This document shows, piece after piece, positions 1 to 6,800 of a stretch of DNA of 8,255 nucleotides. Source of the stretch: Verrucomicrobiota bacterium (GTDB lineage Bacteria > Verrucomicrobiota > Verrucomicrobiia > Chthoniobacterales > JAFAMB01). The first letter of the stretch is position 1. Each line of letters begins with the position of its first letter. The translations under genes were made by a program, and so were the position numbers. The notes under the pieces are model-generated. The model was given only the letters and a program-made list of their open reading frames with translations. It searched no databases and had not been told where the DNA came from. Location of the stretch: NCBI GenBank assembly GCA_019236035.1, contig JAFAJU010000360.1:1-8255 (forward strand), in the 5' to 3' direction.

Positions 1-51
1 TCGCCCGACCACAGCGAGGACGAGGACGAGTTCGAGGACGAGGACGATTAG
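1..51 (+). CDS. C-terminal end of an unidentified protein with an acidic tail (partial)
   Basis: Frame 1 is open from the window edge to a TAG at 49-51 and encodes SPDHSEDEDEFEDEDD. Eleven of these 16 residues are Asp or Glu, typical of a disordered acidic C-terminal tail. The rest of the gene lies outside the window, so the product cannot be named. It runs toward the minus-strand gene that ends at base 60, leaving only eight bases between the two stop codons, with no room for a separate terminator. The reading is supported only by the open frame and the plausible tail; a chance open frame of this length is possible. Confidence 0.5.
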   Translation, partial: SPDHSEDEDEFEDEDD

Positions 52-59
52 GCAGCGCC

Positions 60-887
60 TTAGCGCGTCGCAGGGGAGTCTTGCTCGATCAGGGCGACTA
101 GGTCGTGGGCCGTATTCTGGATGGCGGAGACGTCTGCTTGGGAAAGAGGCTGATCCGGGGCGAGCTTCTGGCGCACATCTTTGAGATGCGAAATGATCTC
201 GGCGATCAACGGGCTGGACTTGAGCGGGGTTGAAAACGTGTCGAGCCGCTGCAGATAATAATCGAGCAGATCCAATCGGCGCAGCTTGGCAGCTCGTTCC
301 GGCGAAAAGTCTGTCGCCACACTGGCTGCACCTATCTCCAAGCCGCGGATCCATCCGCCGAGACTCAGCAGATGGGCCATCTCTTCATCGCGCAAATCTA
401 ACATGGCGCTTTCCACATCCTTTTGGGTGACGATGAGCTCTTTACGGAGGCCATTCCAGTCGGACTGCTTGGCCAGGTCCAGCAGTTGTTTGCTATGCCG
501 ATTGACAGGCTGCTGTACACCGAGTCCTTTCGCTCGCCGAAGCAGTTCGCGGCCCAGAGGGGCTACCGCTTTGTTGTCTTCCCCGACTACCGCGAGGAAT
601 CCGTCGCCGATCAGGACGCCAAAGCTGAGCGAAAATCTGACGCGGTTGTCGAGACGGAGTGCTTGAGGGGTACGAGTCAGGTCCCGGGCCGGAATAGGCT
701 TGAGTGAATCCAAAGTATCAAACAGTTTTTCTATTGAGGGAGTAGTGAATTGATTGATACCCAGTTCTTCCCGGTAATGAGAATCGTCCGAGAGGTCGGA
801 ATTTTCCTGGGCTTTGGCCAATCCGGGAAAAGCCAACGATAAAGCGACAAGGAGGTTAAAAATGAGCCGCAACAGTCCCGTAAGCAT
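60..887 (-). CDS. Secreted protein of unknown function, 275 residues
   Basis: I do not recognise the family. Residues 1-26 form a clear Sec signal peptide: a short N-terminus with Arg7, a hydrophobic core (LIFNLLVALSLAF) and an AKA cleavage site before Gln27, so the mature protein of about 249 residues should be periplasmic or exported. No lipobox Cys is present. The mature part is probably mostly helical and charged, with a short hydrophobic, Gly-containing patch at about 86-101 (SLSFGVLIGDGFLAVV) and a Gly-rich stretch at 176-187 (SLGGWIRGLEIG). There are no Cys residues and no recognisable catalytic motif. The ATG at 885-887 has no obvious Shine-Dalgarno, but the signal peptide directly after it supports this start. 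It is divergent from the glycosyltransferase gene and convergent with the partial gene at the left edge; a monocistronic unit is likely. Confidence 0.8.
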   Translation of the reverse strand: MLTGLLRLIFNLLVALSLAFPGLAKAQENSDLSDDSHYREELGINQFTTPSIEKLFDTLDSLKPIPARDLTRTPQALRLDNRVRFSLSFGVLIGDGFLAVVGEDNKAVAPLGRELLRRAKGLGVQQPVNRHSKQLLDLAKQSDWNGLRKELIVTQKDVESAMLDLRDEEMAHLLSLGGWIRGLEIGAASVATDFSPERAAKLRRLDLLDYYLQRLDTFSTPLKSSPLIAEIISHLKDVRQKLAPDQPLSQADVSAIQNTAHDLVALIEQDSPATR

Positions 888-1030
888 GCGTGTTTGGTTG
901 GAAGATATAGCCGCTATCGGGGGCTCGCCAGATACGTTCTGTCAAGGATTTCCACTTGACCGCAAGAGGCAAACGGGCATCATGACGCGGGGATTTTCGA
1001 GCCTTAACCCTTTGATAATCACTCACTAAT
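888..1030. promoter_or_regulatory. Divergent intergenic region between secreted protein and glycosyltransferase genes
   Basis: These 143 bases separate two divergent start codons, so promoters for both directions should lie here. On the minus strand there is a perfect TTGACA (TGTCAA on the plus strand at 940-945), but no good -10 box lies 16-18 bases from it. On the plus strand TTGACC at 956-961 has only a poor CATCAT/ATCATG at -10 distance. I therefore assign the region by position, not by a clear promoter match. No strong Shine-Dalgarno precedes either annotated start. Confidence 0.4.
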
Positions 1031-2539
1031 ATGCATGGAGAAGTCGGGAAGGTGCTTTGGACTATTTCTTATTTTATTGTGGTTCTCGGGCTTTCGGCGT
1101 ACGGCATTCACCGATATTCGATCATCTATCTGTACTTCAAAAATCGCCACTGCAAGCCGGCGGCAGCCTCGCGATTTGCCGAATTACCGGTGGTAACAGT
1201 CCAACTCCCGATCTATAACGAAGTTCACGTCGTCGAGCGTCTGCTGAAGGCGATCAGCGAAATCGACTATCCAAGGGATAAACTGGAGATCCAGGTTTTG
1301 GATGATTCGACCGACGAGACACGGTCGATGACAGAAAGGACGGTGGCGAAACTTCGGGCACGCGGCTACGACGCGGTTGTGCTGAGAAGAGAGGATCGCG
1401 TTGGGTTTAAGGCGGGGGCATTAGACTACGGATTTCAAAAGGCGAAAGGTGAATTTTTCTTTATCCTAGATGCCGACTTTGTTCCGCCGCCGAACATTCT
1501 GAGGGAAAGCATCCAGCACTTTGCCGACCCGAAAGTGGGGATGATTCAGACGAGGTGGGGGCACATCAATCGCTCCTATTCATGGCTGACGCGCGCCGAG
1601 GCTATCCTGCTCGATGGTCATCTTGTCCTGGAGCAGACTGCCCGGAGCCGCACGGGTCGGTTCTTCAATTTTAACGGCACGGCCGGATTGTGGCGCAAGA
1701 GTTGTATTCGCGAATCGGGTGGTTGGCAGCATGACACCCTGACCGAAGACCTGGATTTGAGTTATCGCGCACAGTTGCGAGGGTGGAAATTTGTGTTTCT
1801 GGCCGATATTGTCACACCCGCTGAGCTGCCAGTCGACATCGACGGCTTCAAATCGCAGCAACACCGTTGGACGAAGGGGTCGATTCAAACATGCAAAAAG
1901 GTGTTACCGCGGATCTGGAGCAGCCAGCTGCCCTTATTCATAAAGGTCGAAGCAACGGCCCACCTGACTGCAAATTTTGCCTACCTCTTATTGGCATTCC
2001 TTTGCGTATTGCTCCACCCATCTTCCGCCGGTGCGAGTTCGGCGGCTGCAGGCGGGGTTGCCCGTATGCTTTTGATTGATCTCCCGATCTTCGTGGCGAC
2101 GACAGTGTCGGCCGCAGTATTTTATCTCTGCGCGCAAAGGGAACTCTATCCGAAGGACTGGAAGCGCGAGATTTGGTTTTTCCCATTTGTGTTGGCGCTC
2201 GGAATTGGTCTGTCGATCAACAATGCGCGAGCCGTTCTGGAAGCAATGTTCAATCGCAGATCGGATTTCTGCCGGACGCCAAAATACGGTATCGAGAGAA
2301 GCAAGCAGCGGTGGCAGGACAGCCGGTATGCGGCGGTGCGCACCGTAATCCCCTTGATCGAATTTATTTTTGCCGGGTACTTCACTTACTTCGTATTTCA
2401 TGCTTTTCAAAATCACGAATTTCTGTCAGTACCGTTCTTAATGTTGTTCCAGATTGGTTTCGCGTACGTAGCATGCGGTTCTATCTGGCAGCGTATGATG
2501 CGACCTCAGTGGAGTTCGCGGGACATTTCAGTGGCTTAA
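1031..2539 (+). CDS. Membrane-bound family 2 glycosyltransferase, cellulose-synthase-like
   Basis: This 502-residue protein is a processive-type GT-A glycosyltransferase that would move sugars from nucleotide donors onto a glycan at the inner membrane. An N-terminal membrane segment (about 9-26) precedes the cytosolic GT2 domain (about 52-285). That domain shows the hallmark motifs: DDSTD at 91-95, the metal-binding DAD at 147-149, TED at 238-240 with the catalytic-base Asp, and QQHRW at 276-280 (the Q-x-x-R-W acceptor-binding motif). About five hydrophobic segments follow (310-329, 346-367, 381-398, 438-458, 465-483). No PilZ domain is present, unlike BcsA, and the length suits the smaller bacterial CESA-like synthases (glucan or mannan type); the polymer made cannot be told from sequence. 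The ATG at 1031 lacks a Shine-Dalgarno; a GTG at 1052 with GGAG eleven bases upstream is an alternative that would keep the membrane segment. It is probably co-transcribed with the L,D-transpeptidase that follows. Confidence 0.92.
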   Translation: MHGEVGKVLWTISYFIVVLGLSAYGIHRYSIIYLYFKNRHCKPAAASRFAELPVVTVQLPIYNEVHVVERLLKAISEIDYPRDKLEIQVLDDSTDETRSMTERTVAKLRARGYDAVVLRREDRVGFKAGALDYGFQKAKGEFFFILDADFVPPPNILRESIQHFADPKVGMIQTRWGHINRSYSWLTRAEAILLDGHLVLEQTARSRTGRFFNFNGTAGLWRKSCIRESGGWQHDTLTEDLDLSYRAQLRGWKFVFLADIVTPAELPVDIDGFKSQQHRWTKGSIQTCKKVLPRIWSSQLPLFIKVEATAHLTANFAYLLLAFLCVLLHPSSAGASSAAAGGVARMLLIDLPIFVATTVSAAVFYLCAQRELYPKDWKREIWFFPFVLALGIGLSINNARAVLEAMFNRRSDFCRTPKYGIERSKQRWQDSRYAAVRTVIPLIEFIFAGYFTYFVFHAFQNHEFLSVPFLMLFQIGFAYVACGSIWQRMMRPQWSSRDISVA

Positions 2540-2544
2540 ACAGG

Positions 2545-3258
2545 ATGGAAAAACTTTTTGCAGTTGCGTTTTTAGTGGCCAGCTTGGCGGCATTAAGCCG
2601 CGCTCAGAATCCTTCTCCCACAGCCCCAGCACCAGCGGCGCCTTCCCAAAGTCCGGGTGCGGTGGTCGCTGCTTCACCGGCCCCGGCGCCAGCGCCAGCG
2701 CCGGTTTTGGAAACAAAGCTGGTGGTTAGTATTCCGGAGCAGAAGCTAGCGGTTGTGGTGAACTATAAGGTATACCGGACCTACAGAATCTCGACGTCAC
2801 GGTTTGGTGAAGGAGATATTCTGGGGAGCTGGTGCACTCCGACGGGACACCTGGCTGTTGCCACGAAGATTGGCGGCACGGTGCCAGTGGGAGGAGTTTT
2901 TCAAGGCCGGCGGTACACTGGTGAGGTTCTTTCGGTGAACGCACCAGGGCGGGATCCGATCGTAAGTCGCATCATTTGGTTGCGCGGTCTGGATTATGCG
3001 AACAAGAACGCCTTTCATCGGTGTATCTATATACACGGGACTCCGCAGGAAGATATGCTGGGTAAGAAATCCAGTTATGGCTGCATCCGCATGGGTTTGA
3101 GCGACGTCATTGAAGTCTTCAACTGGATCGGGGTTGGCACCGAGGTAGCGATCTTTGACAAACCGATCAGTCGCGGCGTGAAGGAGTTGACAGATAACAG
3201 GCGCTTGATGGCGACAAATACCACCAGGACTGACACGCGAACCGAACTGGTTCGCTGA
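2545..3258 (+). CDS. Exported L,D-transpeptidase (YkuD domain)
   Basis: The 237-residue product starts at ATG 2545, five bases after the glycosyltransferase stop; an open frame continues far upstream, but the signal peptide and gene spacing fix this start. Residues 1-20 are a signal peptide ending SRA. Then comes a Pro/Ala-rich linker (about 23-53, including PAPAPAPAP), a likely flexible spacer across periplasm or wall. The YkuD domain spans about 57-206 and carries the catalytic signature: HG at 164-165 and SYGCIRM at 177-183 with the nucleophile Cys180. Enzymes of this family make 3-3 peptidoglycan cross-links or attach proteins to peptidoglycan; which applies here is not visible. The C-terminal 30 residues are polar. 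There is no lipobox or LysM domain. The tight spacing and weak ribosome site (AGG touching the ATG) suggest translational coupling to the upstream gene. Confidence 0.92.
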   Translation: MEKLFAVAFLVASLAALSRAQNPSPTAPAPAAPSQSPGAVVAASPAPAPAPAPVLETKLVVSIPEQKLAVVVNYKVYRTYRISTSRFGEGDILGSWCTPTGHLAVATKIGGTVPVGGVFQGRRYTGEVLSVNAPGRDPIVSRIIWLRGLDYANKNAFHRCIYIHGTPQEDMLGKKSSYGCIRMGLSDVIEVFNWIGVGTEVAIFDKPISRGVKELTDNRRLMATNTTRTDTRTELVR

Positions 3259-3310
3259 TCCGAATCGTCTTAACCAAAGAACCGGCTGGAATCACGGCCT
3301 TTCTGGGACC

Positions 3311-3415
3311 GGTAGGGCGAGGCTCCGCCCGAGCCGCGGCGCGACGCGGCGCGTGACGACCTGAAGGCCAAGACCGTGTCTTCCTCCCACGGCTCGGACG
3401 GAGCCTCCCCCTACC
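3311..3415. repeat. REP-like inverted repeat pair
   Basis: The 26-base arm at 3311-3336 (starts GGTAGGGCGAGGCTCC) is the near-perfect reverse complement of the arm at 3390-3415 (ends GAGCCTCCCCCTACC): 24 of 26 positions match, separated by 53 bases. Each arm also folds on itself: GGCTC 3321-3325 with GAGCC 3331-3335, and GGCTC 3391-3395 with GAGCC 3401-3405. A ten-base direct repeat (GCGGCGCGAC / GCGGCGCGTG, 3336-3355) lies beside the left arm. Paired, oppositely oriented GC-rich palindromes in an intergenic space are the typical form of REP doublets moved by RAYT (Y1 transposase) proteins. No transposase gene is in the window, so the mobile origin is inferred. Confidence 0.75.
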
Positions 3416-3436
3416 CGCGCGATCGCCCAGAAGCGG

Positions 3437-3458
3437 GTCCCATACGACTTATGGGGAC
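3437..3458. repeat. Bulged hairpin, possible REP-associated palindrome
   Basis: GTCCCATA (3437-3444) pairs with TATGGG-AC (3450-3458) with one bulged G and a five-base loop. It runs into GGGGACAGGTCAATTTTT, reminiscent of the GGGGACAG-type sequences near REP-associated transposase genes in other bacteria; that likeness is from memory. It may be a further part of the repeat cluster. Confidence 0.4.
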
Positions 3459-3542
3459 AGGTCAATTTTTCGCCGGTCCAACCAAAAGCGCGGCCCGTGA
3501 TTCGGAGAGGGCCTGCGTTGTCGCACTCCGTTGGCGCTACAA

Positions 3543-3602
3543 GGCCAAGGTGAAACTTGGCCCTACCAGATCGTTTGGTAGGGACGCGCTTCGTCGCGTC
3601 CC
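3543..3602. repeat. Three chained hairpins (palindrome cluster)
   Basis: Three perfect short stems follow without gaps. Hairpin A: GGCCAAG 3543-3549 with CTTGGCC 3556-3562, six-base loop. Hairpin B: CCCTACCA 3561-3568 with TGGTAGGG 3576-3583, seven-base loop. Hairpin C: GGGACGCG 3581-3588 with CGCGTCCC 3595-3602, six-base loop. A and B share 3561-3562, and B and C share 3581-3583, so B competes at its base with both neighbours. Hairpin B carries the same GGTAGGG (3577-3583) that begins the inverted pair at 3311, which suggests one repeat family. Confidence 0.7.
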
Positions 3603-3681
3603 AGCTGGTTGACAGAAAGAAGTTCACCGGGTTGAGTGCAGAAAAGAAATCTTTGGGGTCGTGCACTTTTTGCTTGGCCGC

Positions 3682-3697
3682 CCACAATATCTAGTGT
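3682..3697. promoter_or_regulatory. NrdR box 1 (operator upstream of nrdJ)
   Basis: CCACAATATCTAGTGT matches the known NrdR-box pattern (acaCwAwATaTwGwgt) at about 14 of 16 positions. NrdR is a zinc-ribbon/ATP-cone repressor that senses ATP/dATP and represses ribonucleotide reductase genes. The position, 148 bases before the nrdJ start and next to a second box, fits a real operator. The match is by eye against the consensus as I remember it. Confidence 0.75.
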
Positions 3698-3713
3698 CTA
3701 ATATGCGCCACTT

Positions 3714-3729
3714 GTGCTATATAATGGGT
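3714..3729. promoter_or_regulatory. NrdR box 2 (operator overlapping the nrdJ promoter)
   Basis: GTGCTATATAATGGGT matches the NrdR-box pattern at about 12 of 16 positions and lies 32 bp from box 1, start to start (16 bases between). NrdR boxes normally occur in tandem about three helical turns apart, so the spacing supports both sites. Box 2 contains the -10 hexamer, so NrdR binding would block RNA polymerase directly. Confidence 0.7.
3715..3725 (+). promoter_or_regulatory. Probable nrdJ promoter (-10 region)
   Basis: A perfect TATAAT lies at 3720-3725; TG at 3715-3716 placed before TATATA (3718-3723) would also make an extended -10. No good -35 box is found 16-18 bases upstream (TCTAAT at 3697-3702), so the extended -10 reading may matter. 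Transcription would start near 3732, giving a leader of about 113 bases. Confidence 0.6.
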
Positions 3730-3745
3730 GATCGGGTGGTTTATC

Positions 3746-3783
3746 CCTGGGAAATCACAGGTTAAGCACAGGATTTGGCCAGG
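3746..3783 (+). ncRNA. Hairpin in the nrdJ leader, possible regulatory RNA
   Basis: CCTGG (3746-3750) pairs with CCAGG (3779-3783), and AAATC (3752-3756) with GATTT (3772-3776), giving ten base pairs with a small internal loop (G opposite GG) and a 15-base terminal loop (ACAGGTTAAGCACAG). It sits at the 5' part of the expected leader. An 'nrdJ' RNA motif has been described upstream of class II reductase genes in other bacteria, but I cannot confirm that this is the same. I see no cobalamin-riboswitch core. Confidence 0.35.
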
Positions 3784-3829
3784 AAACGGGCAATTATTAA
3801 CAACTTATTACCAGCGGAACCCAGATTTC

Positions 3830-3835
3830 AGGAGG
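3830..3835 (+). promoter_or_regulatory. Strong Shine-Dalgarno of nrdJ
   Basis: A perfect AGGAGG ends nine bases before ATG 3845 and fixes the nrdJ start. It stands out here, as the other genes have weak or no such site. The adjoining GGGCCCC (3834-3840) is self-complementary. Confidence 0.85.
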
Positions 3836-3844
3836 GCCCCCTAG

Positions 3845-6800
3845 ATGATCAAATTGAAAACAGGAGTCCGAACCAGTGATTTGAGGCCGCGCGGACGCAG
3901 ATCGCGAGCGCGGAAGAAGAGTGGATTGAAGTTTCAGCGCTTTTTCAGCCAGGAAGGCATTTCACCCTTTGATGAAATTGAATGGGAGCGCCGCACCGCC
4001 GAAATTACGGATGATAGCGGGAAAGTGATCTTTCGTCAGGAGGATGTTGAGGTGCCCAAATCCTGGAGCGCGCTCGCGACGAAGATCGCAGTGTCGAAGT
4101 ATTTCTACGGCGACATCGCGCATGGCACGGATCCGTACCAGGGGGGGCGCGAAAGCTCGGTTCGTCAACTGGTGCATCGAGTGACGCGAACGATCTCGGA
4201 TTGGGGAATGAAAGATGGTTACTTTACAGAAGAAGCGTCTGCGGAAGCCTTTTACAACGATCTGACTTGGCTCTGCCTGAACCAGCACGGTGCATTCAAC
4301 AGTCCGGTCTGGATCAATGTCGGACTCTACCAGCAATACGAGATCGGGAGAGGGTGCGGGCAAGGCAATTATTTCTTCAATCGCGACGCGGGAGAGGCGG
4401 AGCGAGCGCCCACGCAGTACGAGTATCCTCAGGCCTCGGCATGTTTCATCCAGGCGGTGGATGACACCATGGAAGACATCATGCGCTTGGCGACAAGTGA
4501 GGCCATGCTTTTCAAGTATGGGAGTGGCACCGGGTCAGATCTGTCAACGCTGCGGAGCACGCGTGAAAAGCTGAGCGGCGGCGGTCGCCCGAGCGGTCCG
4601 CTTTCGTTTCTCAAGGTGTACGATCAAGTGGCGAACGTTGTGAAGAGCGGCGGCAAGACCAGGCGAGCGGCCAAGATGAATACGCTCAAGGATTGGCATC
4701 CGGATATCGAAGAGTTTATTGAAGCGAAAGCCAAGGAAGAGAAGAAGGCCTGGGCGCTGATAGAACAAGGGTACGACGGCAGTTACAACGGCGAAGCCTA
4801 TGGCTCGATCATGTACCAGAACGAAAATCTGTCGATTCGGGTGAGTGACGAGTTCATGAACGCCGCGATCGATGGCAAGGAATGGTGGACCCGGAATGTG
4901 GTCAGCGGAGAGTCCTGCGAACGAAAGGAAGCGCGCAGCCTGCTGCGAAAGGTCGCCGAAGGGACATACATCTGCGGCGATCCAGGGATGCAGTTCGATT
5001 CGACGATCCATAAGTGGCATACATGCAAGGGGACAGGGCGCCAGAATTCGACGAACCCCTGTTCTGAATACCTGTTTCTGGATAACACGGCCTGCAACCT
5101 GGCGTCTTTGAACCTGATGAAGTTCAGGCGGCCGGATGGCGGGTTCGATGTGGAGAGATTCAAGGCAGCGGTGCGGGTGTTTATCACTGCCCAAGAGATC
5201 CTGGTGGACAACGCGAGCTATCCGACCAAGGAGATAGCGGAGAACAGTCACATTTTCCGGACACTGGGTCTCGGCTTCGCCAATCTGGGCGCGCTGATAA
5301 TGAGCTATGGGCTAGGGTACGATTCGGACGAAGCGCGAGCGCTAGCGGGCTCAATCACGGCCATCATGACTGGTGAGGCCTATGCCCAAAGCGCGCGGAC
5401 GGCTTCCGAGATGGGGCCGTTTTCCGGGTATCGCGATTCCAGAGCGACCGGCTTCACGAAGACGGTCGCAGAAGACAATGTAGACTCGATGCAGGAGGTG
5501 ATCCGATTGCACCGTCAGCATTGTGACATGATAGATGACTCGATCGAGTTTGGTTATCTCAAGAAGGAAGCGATCGAGGTCTGGAACAACGTGATCGCAC
5601 TCGGGAAGAGGGAGGGTTTCCGGAATGCGCAAGTCACCGTCCTGGCGCCGACCGGAACGATCGGATTCCTGATGGACTGCGATACGACAGGGATTGAACC
5701 GGACATCGCGCTGGTGAAATACAAACTTCTGGCCGGCGGCGGCATGCTCAAGATTGTCAACCAGACGGTGAAACCGGCGCTGGAAAAGTTGGGTTATGCG
5801 CCGGATCAGATCGAGAAGATTCTGGCGCATATTAATGAACATGACACGATCGAAGATGTTGTTATTCCGGAAAGTCATAGCGTCATCAGGAGTGGACTGA
5901 AAGCGGAAGACCTCCCTGTCTTCGATTGTGCGTTCAAGCCGTTCAAGGGTGAACGGAGTCTGCATTATCTGGGGCACTTACGGATGATGGCCGCCTGTCA
6001 GCCATTTCTGAGTGGTGCAATCTCGAAGACGGTCAATATGCCGAATAGTGCGACGGTCGACGAGATCACTAACACCTATATCGAAGGCTGGAGGCTAGGG
6101 CTGAAAGCGGTGGCGATTTACCGCGACGGATCGAAGCGCTCAGCGCCGTTGAATACGAGAAAGACGAAGGACATGGGTGTGGAAGAGGCACCCGAGGCCA
6201 CCGCGGAGACCGGAGCGCTGCGGGGCCGAGTAGCAGACCTAGAGAAAGAGATCGAGACGCTGCGGGCTGCGATGGAGCAACCTTCGAGGAATCGAATGCC
6301 GGATACGCGCGTTTCGCTTACCCACAAATTCGAGATCGCCGGTCACGAAGGCTACATCACTGTTGGCCTGTACCAGAACAGTCAGCCTGGGGAATTGTTT
6401 ATCCAGATGGCGAAAGAGGGGAGTACGATCGGCGGGCTGATGGATACGGTTGCGACCCTGACCTCTCTAGCCCTGCAGTACGGGGTGCCCCTTGAAAGTC
6501 TGGTCAAGAAGTTTGCCTACCAGCGGTTCGAGCCGAGTGGATTCACCAAGAATCCGGATATACGCAACGCGACAAGCATTACCGATTACGTTTTCCGGTG
6601 GCTAGGATGCCAATTCATAAGAGGTTACAAGGAAGCCACGGCGCCGAGCCGGTCGCAGCCTGATTTGCCGATGAAAGAGATTGCCGATATTGAGAGAAAG
6701 GCGATCAATCGCCCGGTTGCAGAGCTGCCGCGGACGGCTGAGAAGGAAATCATCGATGTGATCACGAGCCGGTCGAACTCGGAGGGGACACTGGGTCAGG

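Larger units (their letters stand above)
3259..3844. other. 586-bp non-coding region with palindromic repeats and the nrdJ control region
   Basis: No credible gene lies between the transpeptidase stop and nrdJ. The left two thirds (3311-3602) are a cluster of palindromes resembling REP-type repeats: an inverted pair at 3311-3415, a bulged hairpin at 3437-3458 followed by GGGGACAGGTCAATTTTT (3453-3470), and three chained hairpins at 3543-3602. The right third (3682-3844) holds the nrdJ operators, promoter, leader hairpin and ribosome site. The stretches 3259-3310, 3471-3542 and 3603-3681 show nothing I can identify. No clear intrinsic terminator for the glycosyltransferase-transpeptidase unit is seen; the palindromes may serve that role. 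Confidence 0.7.

Noticed and set aside
917..945. Minus-strand promoter with perfect TTGACA for the secreted protein
   Set aside because: The nearest plausible -10 (GATAGC) is about 21 bases away, too far for a normal sigma-70 promoter; kept only as a note in the intergenic entry.
2173..2544. Upstream extension of the transpeptidase reading frame by 124 codons into the glycosyltransferase gene
   Set aside because: The extension lies inside the GT2 coding sequence in another frame, and a proper signal peptide begins at ATG 2545.
2650..2705. Tandem repeat of GCGCCA-like units in the transpeptidase gene
   Set aside because: It simply encodes the Pro/Ala linker (PAPAPAPAP), common in exported proteins.
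3311..3602. CRISPR array
   Set aside because: The repeats are inverted palindromes of different sequence, not regularly spaced direct repeats with unique spacers.
3292..3687. Minus-strand open frame of 131 codons across the repeat region
   Set aside because: It runs through palindromes, has no recognisable domain and low-complexity Arg/Gly-rich composition, and crosses the NrdR box 1 edge; it looks like a chance frame in GC-rich DNA.
3732..3844. Cobalamin riboswitch before the B12-dependent reductase
   Set aside because: The conserved core (including GCCACTG-like B12-box sequence) is not seen, and the leader is short for this riboswitch.
4544..5251. Minus-strand open frame of 235 codons inside nrdJ
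   Set aside because: It is fully antisense to conserved catalytic NrdJ sequence and its translation resembles no protein family; it is a shadow of high-GC codon use.
5351..5977. Minus-strand open frame of 208 codons inside nrdJ
   Set aside because: It lies antisense to the conserved barrel of NrdJ, with no start signal or recognisable motif.
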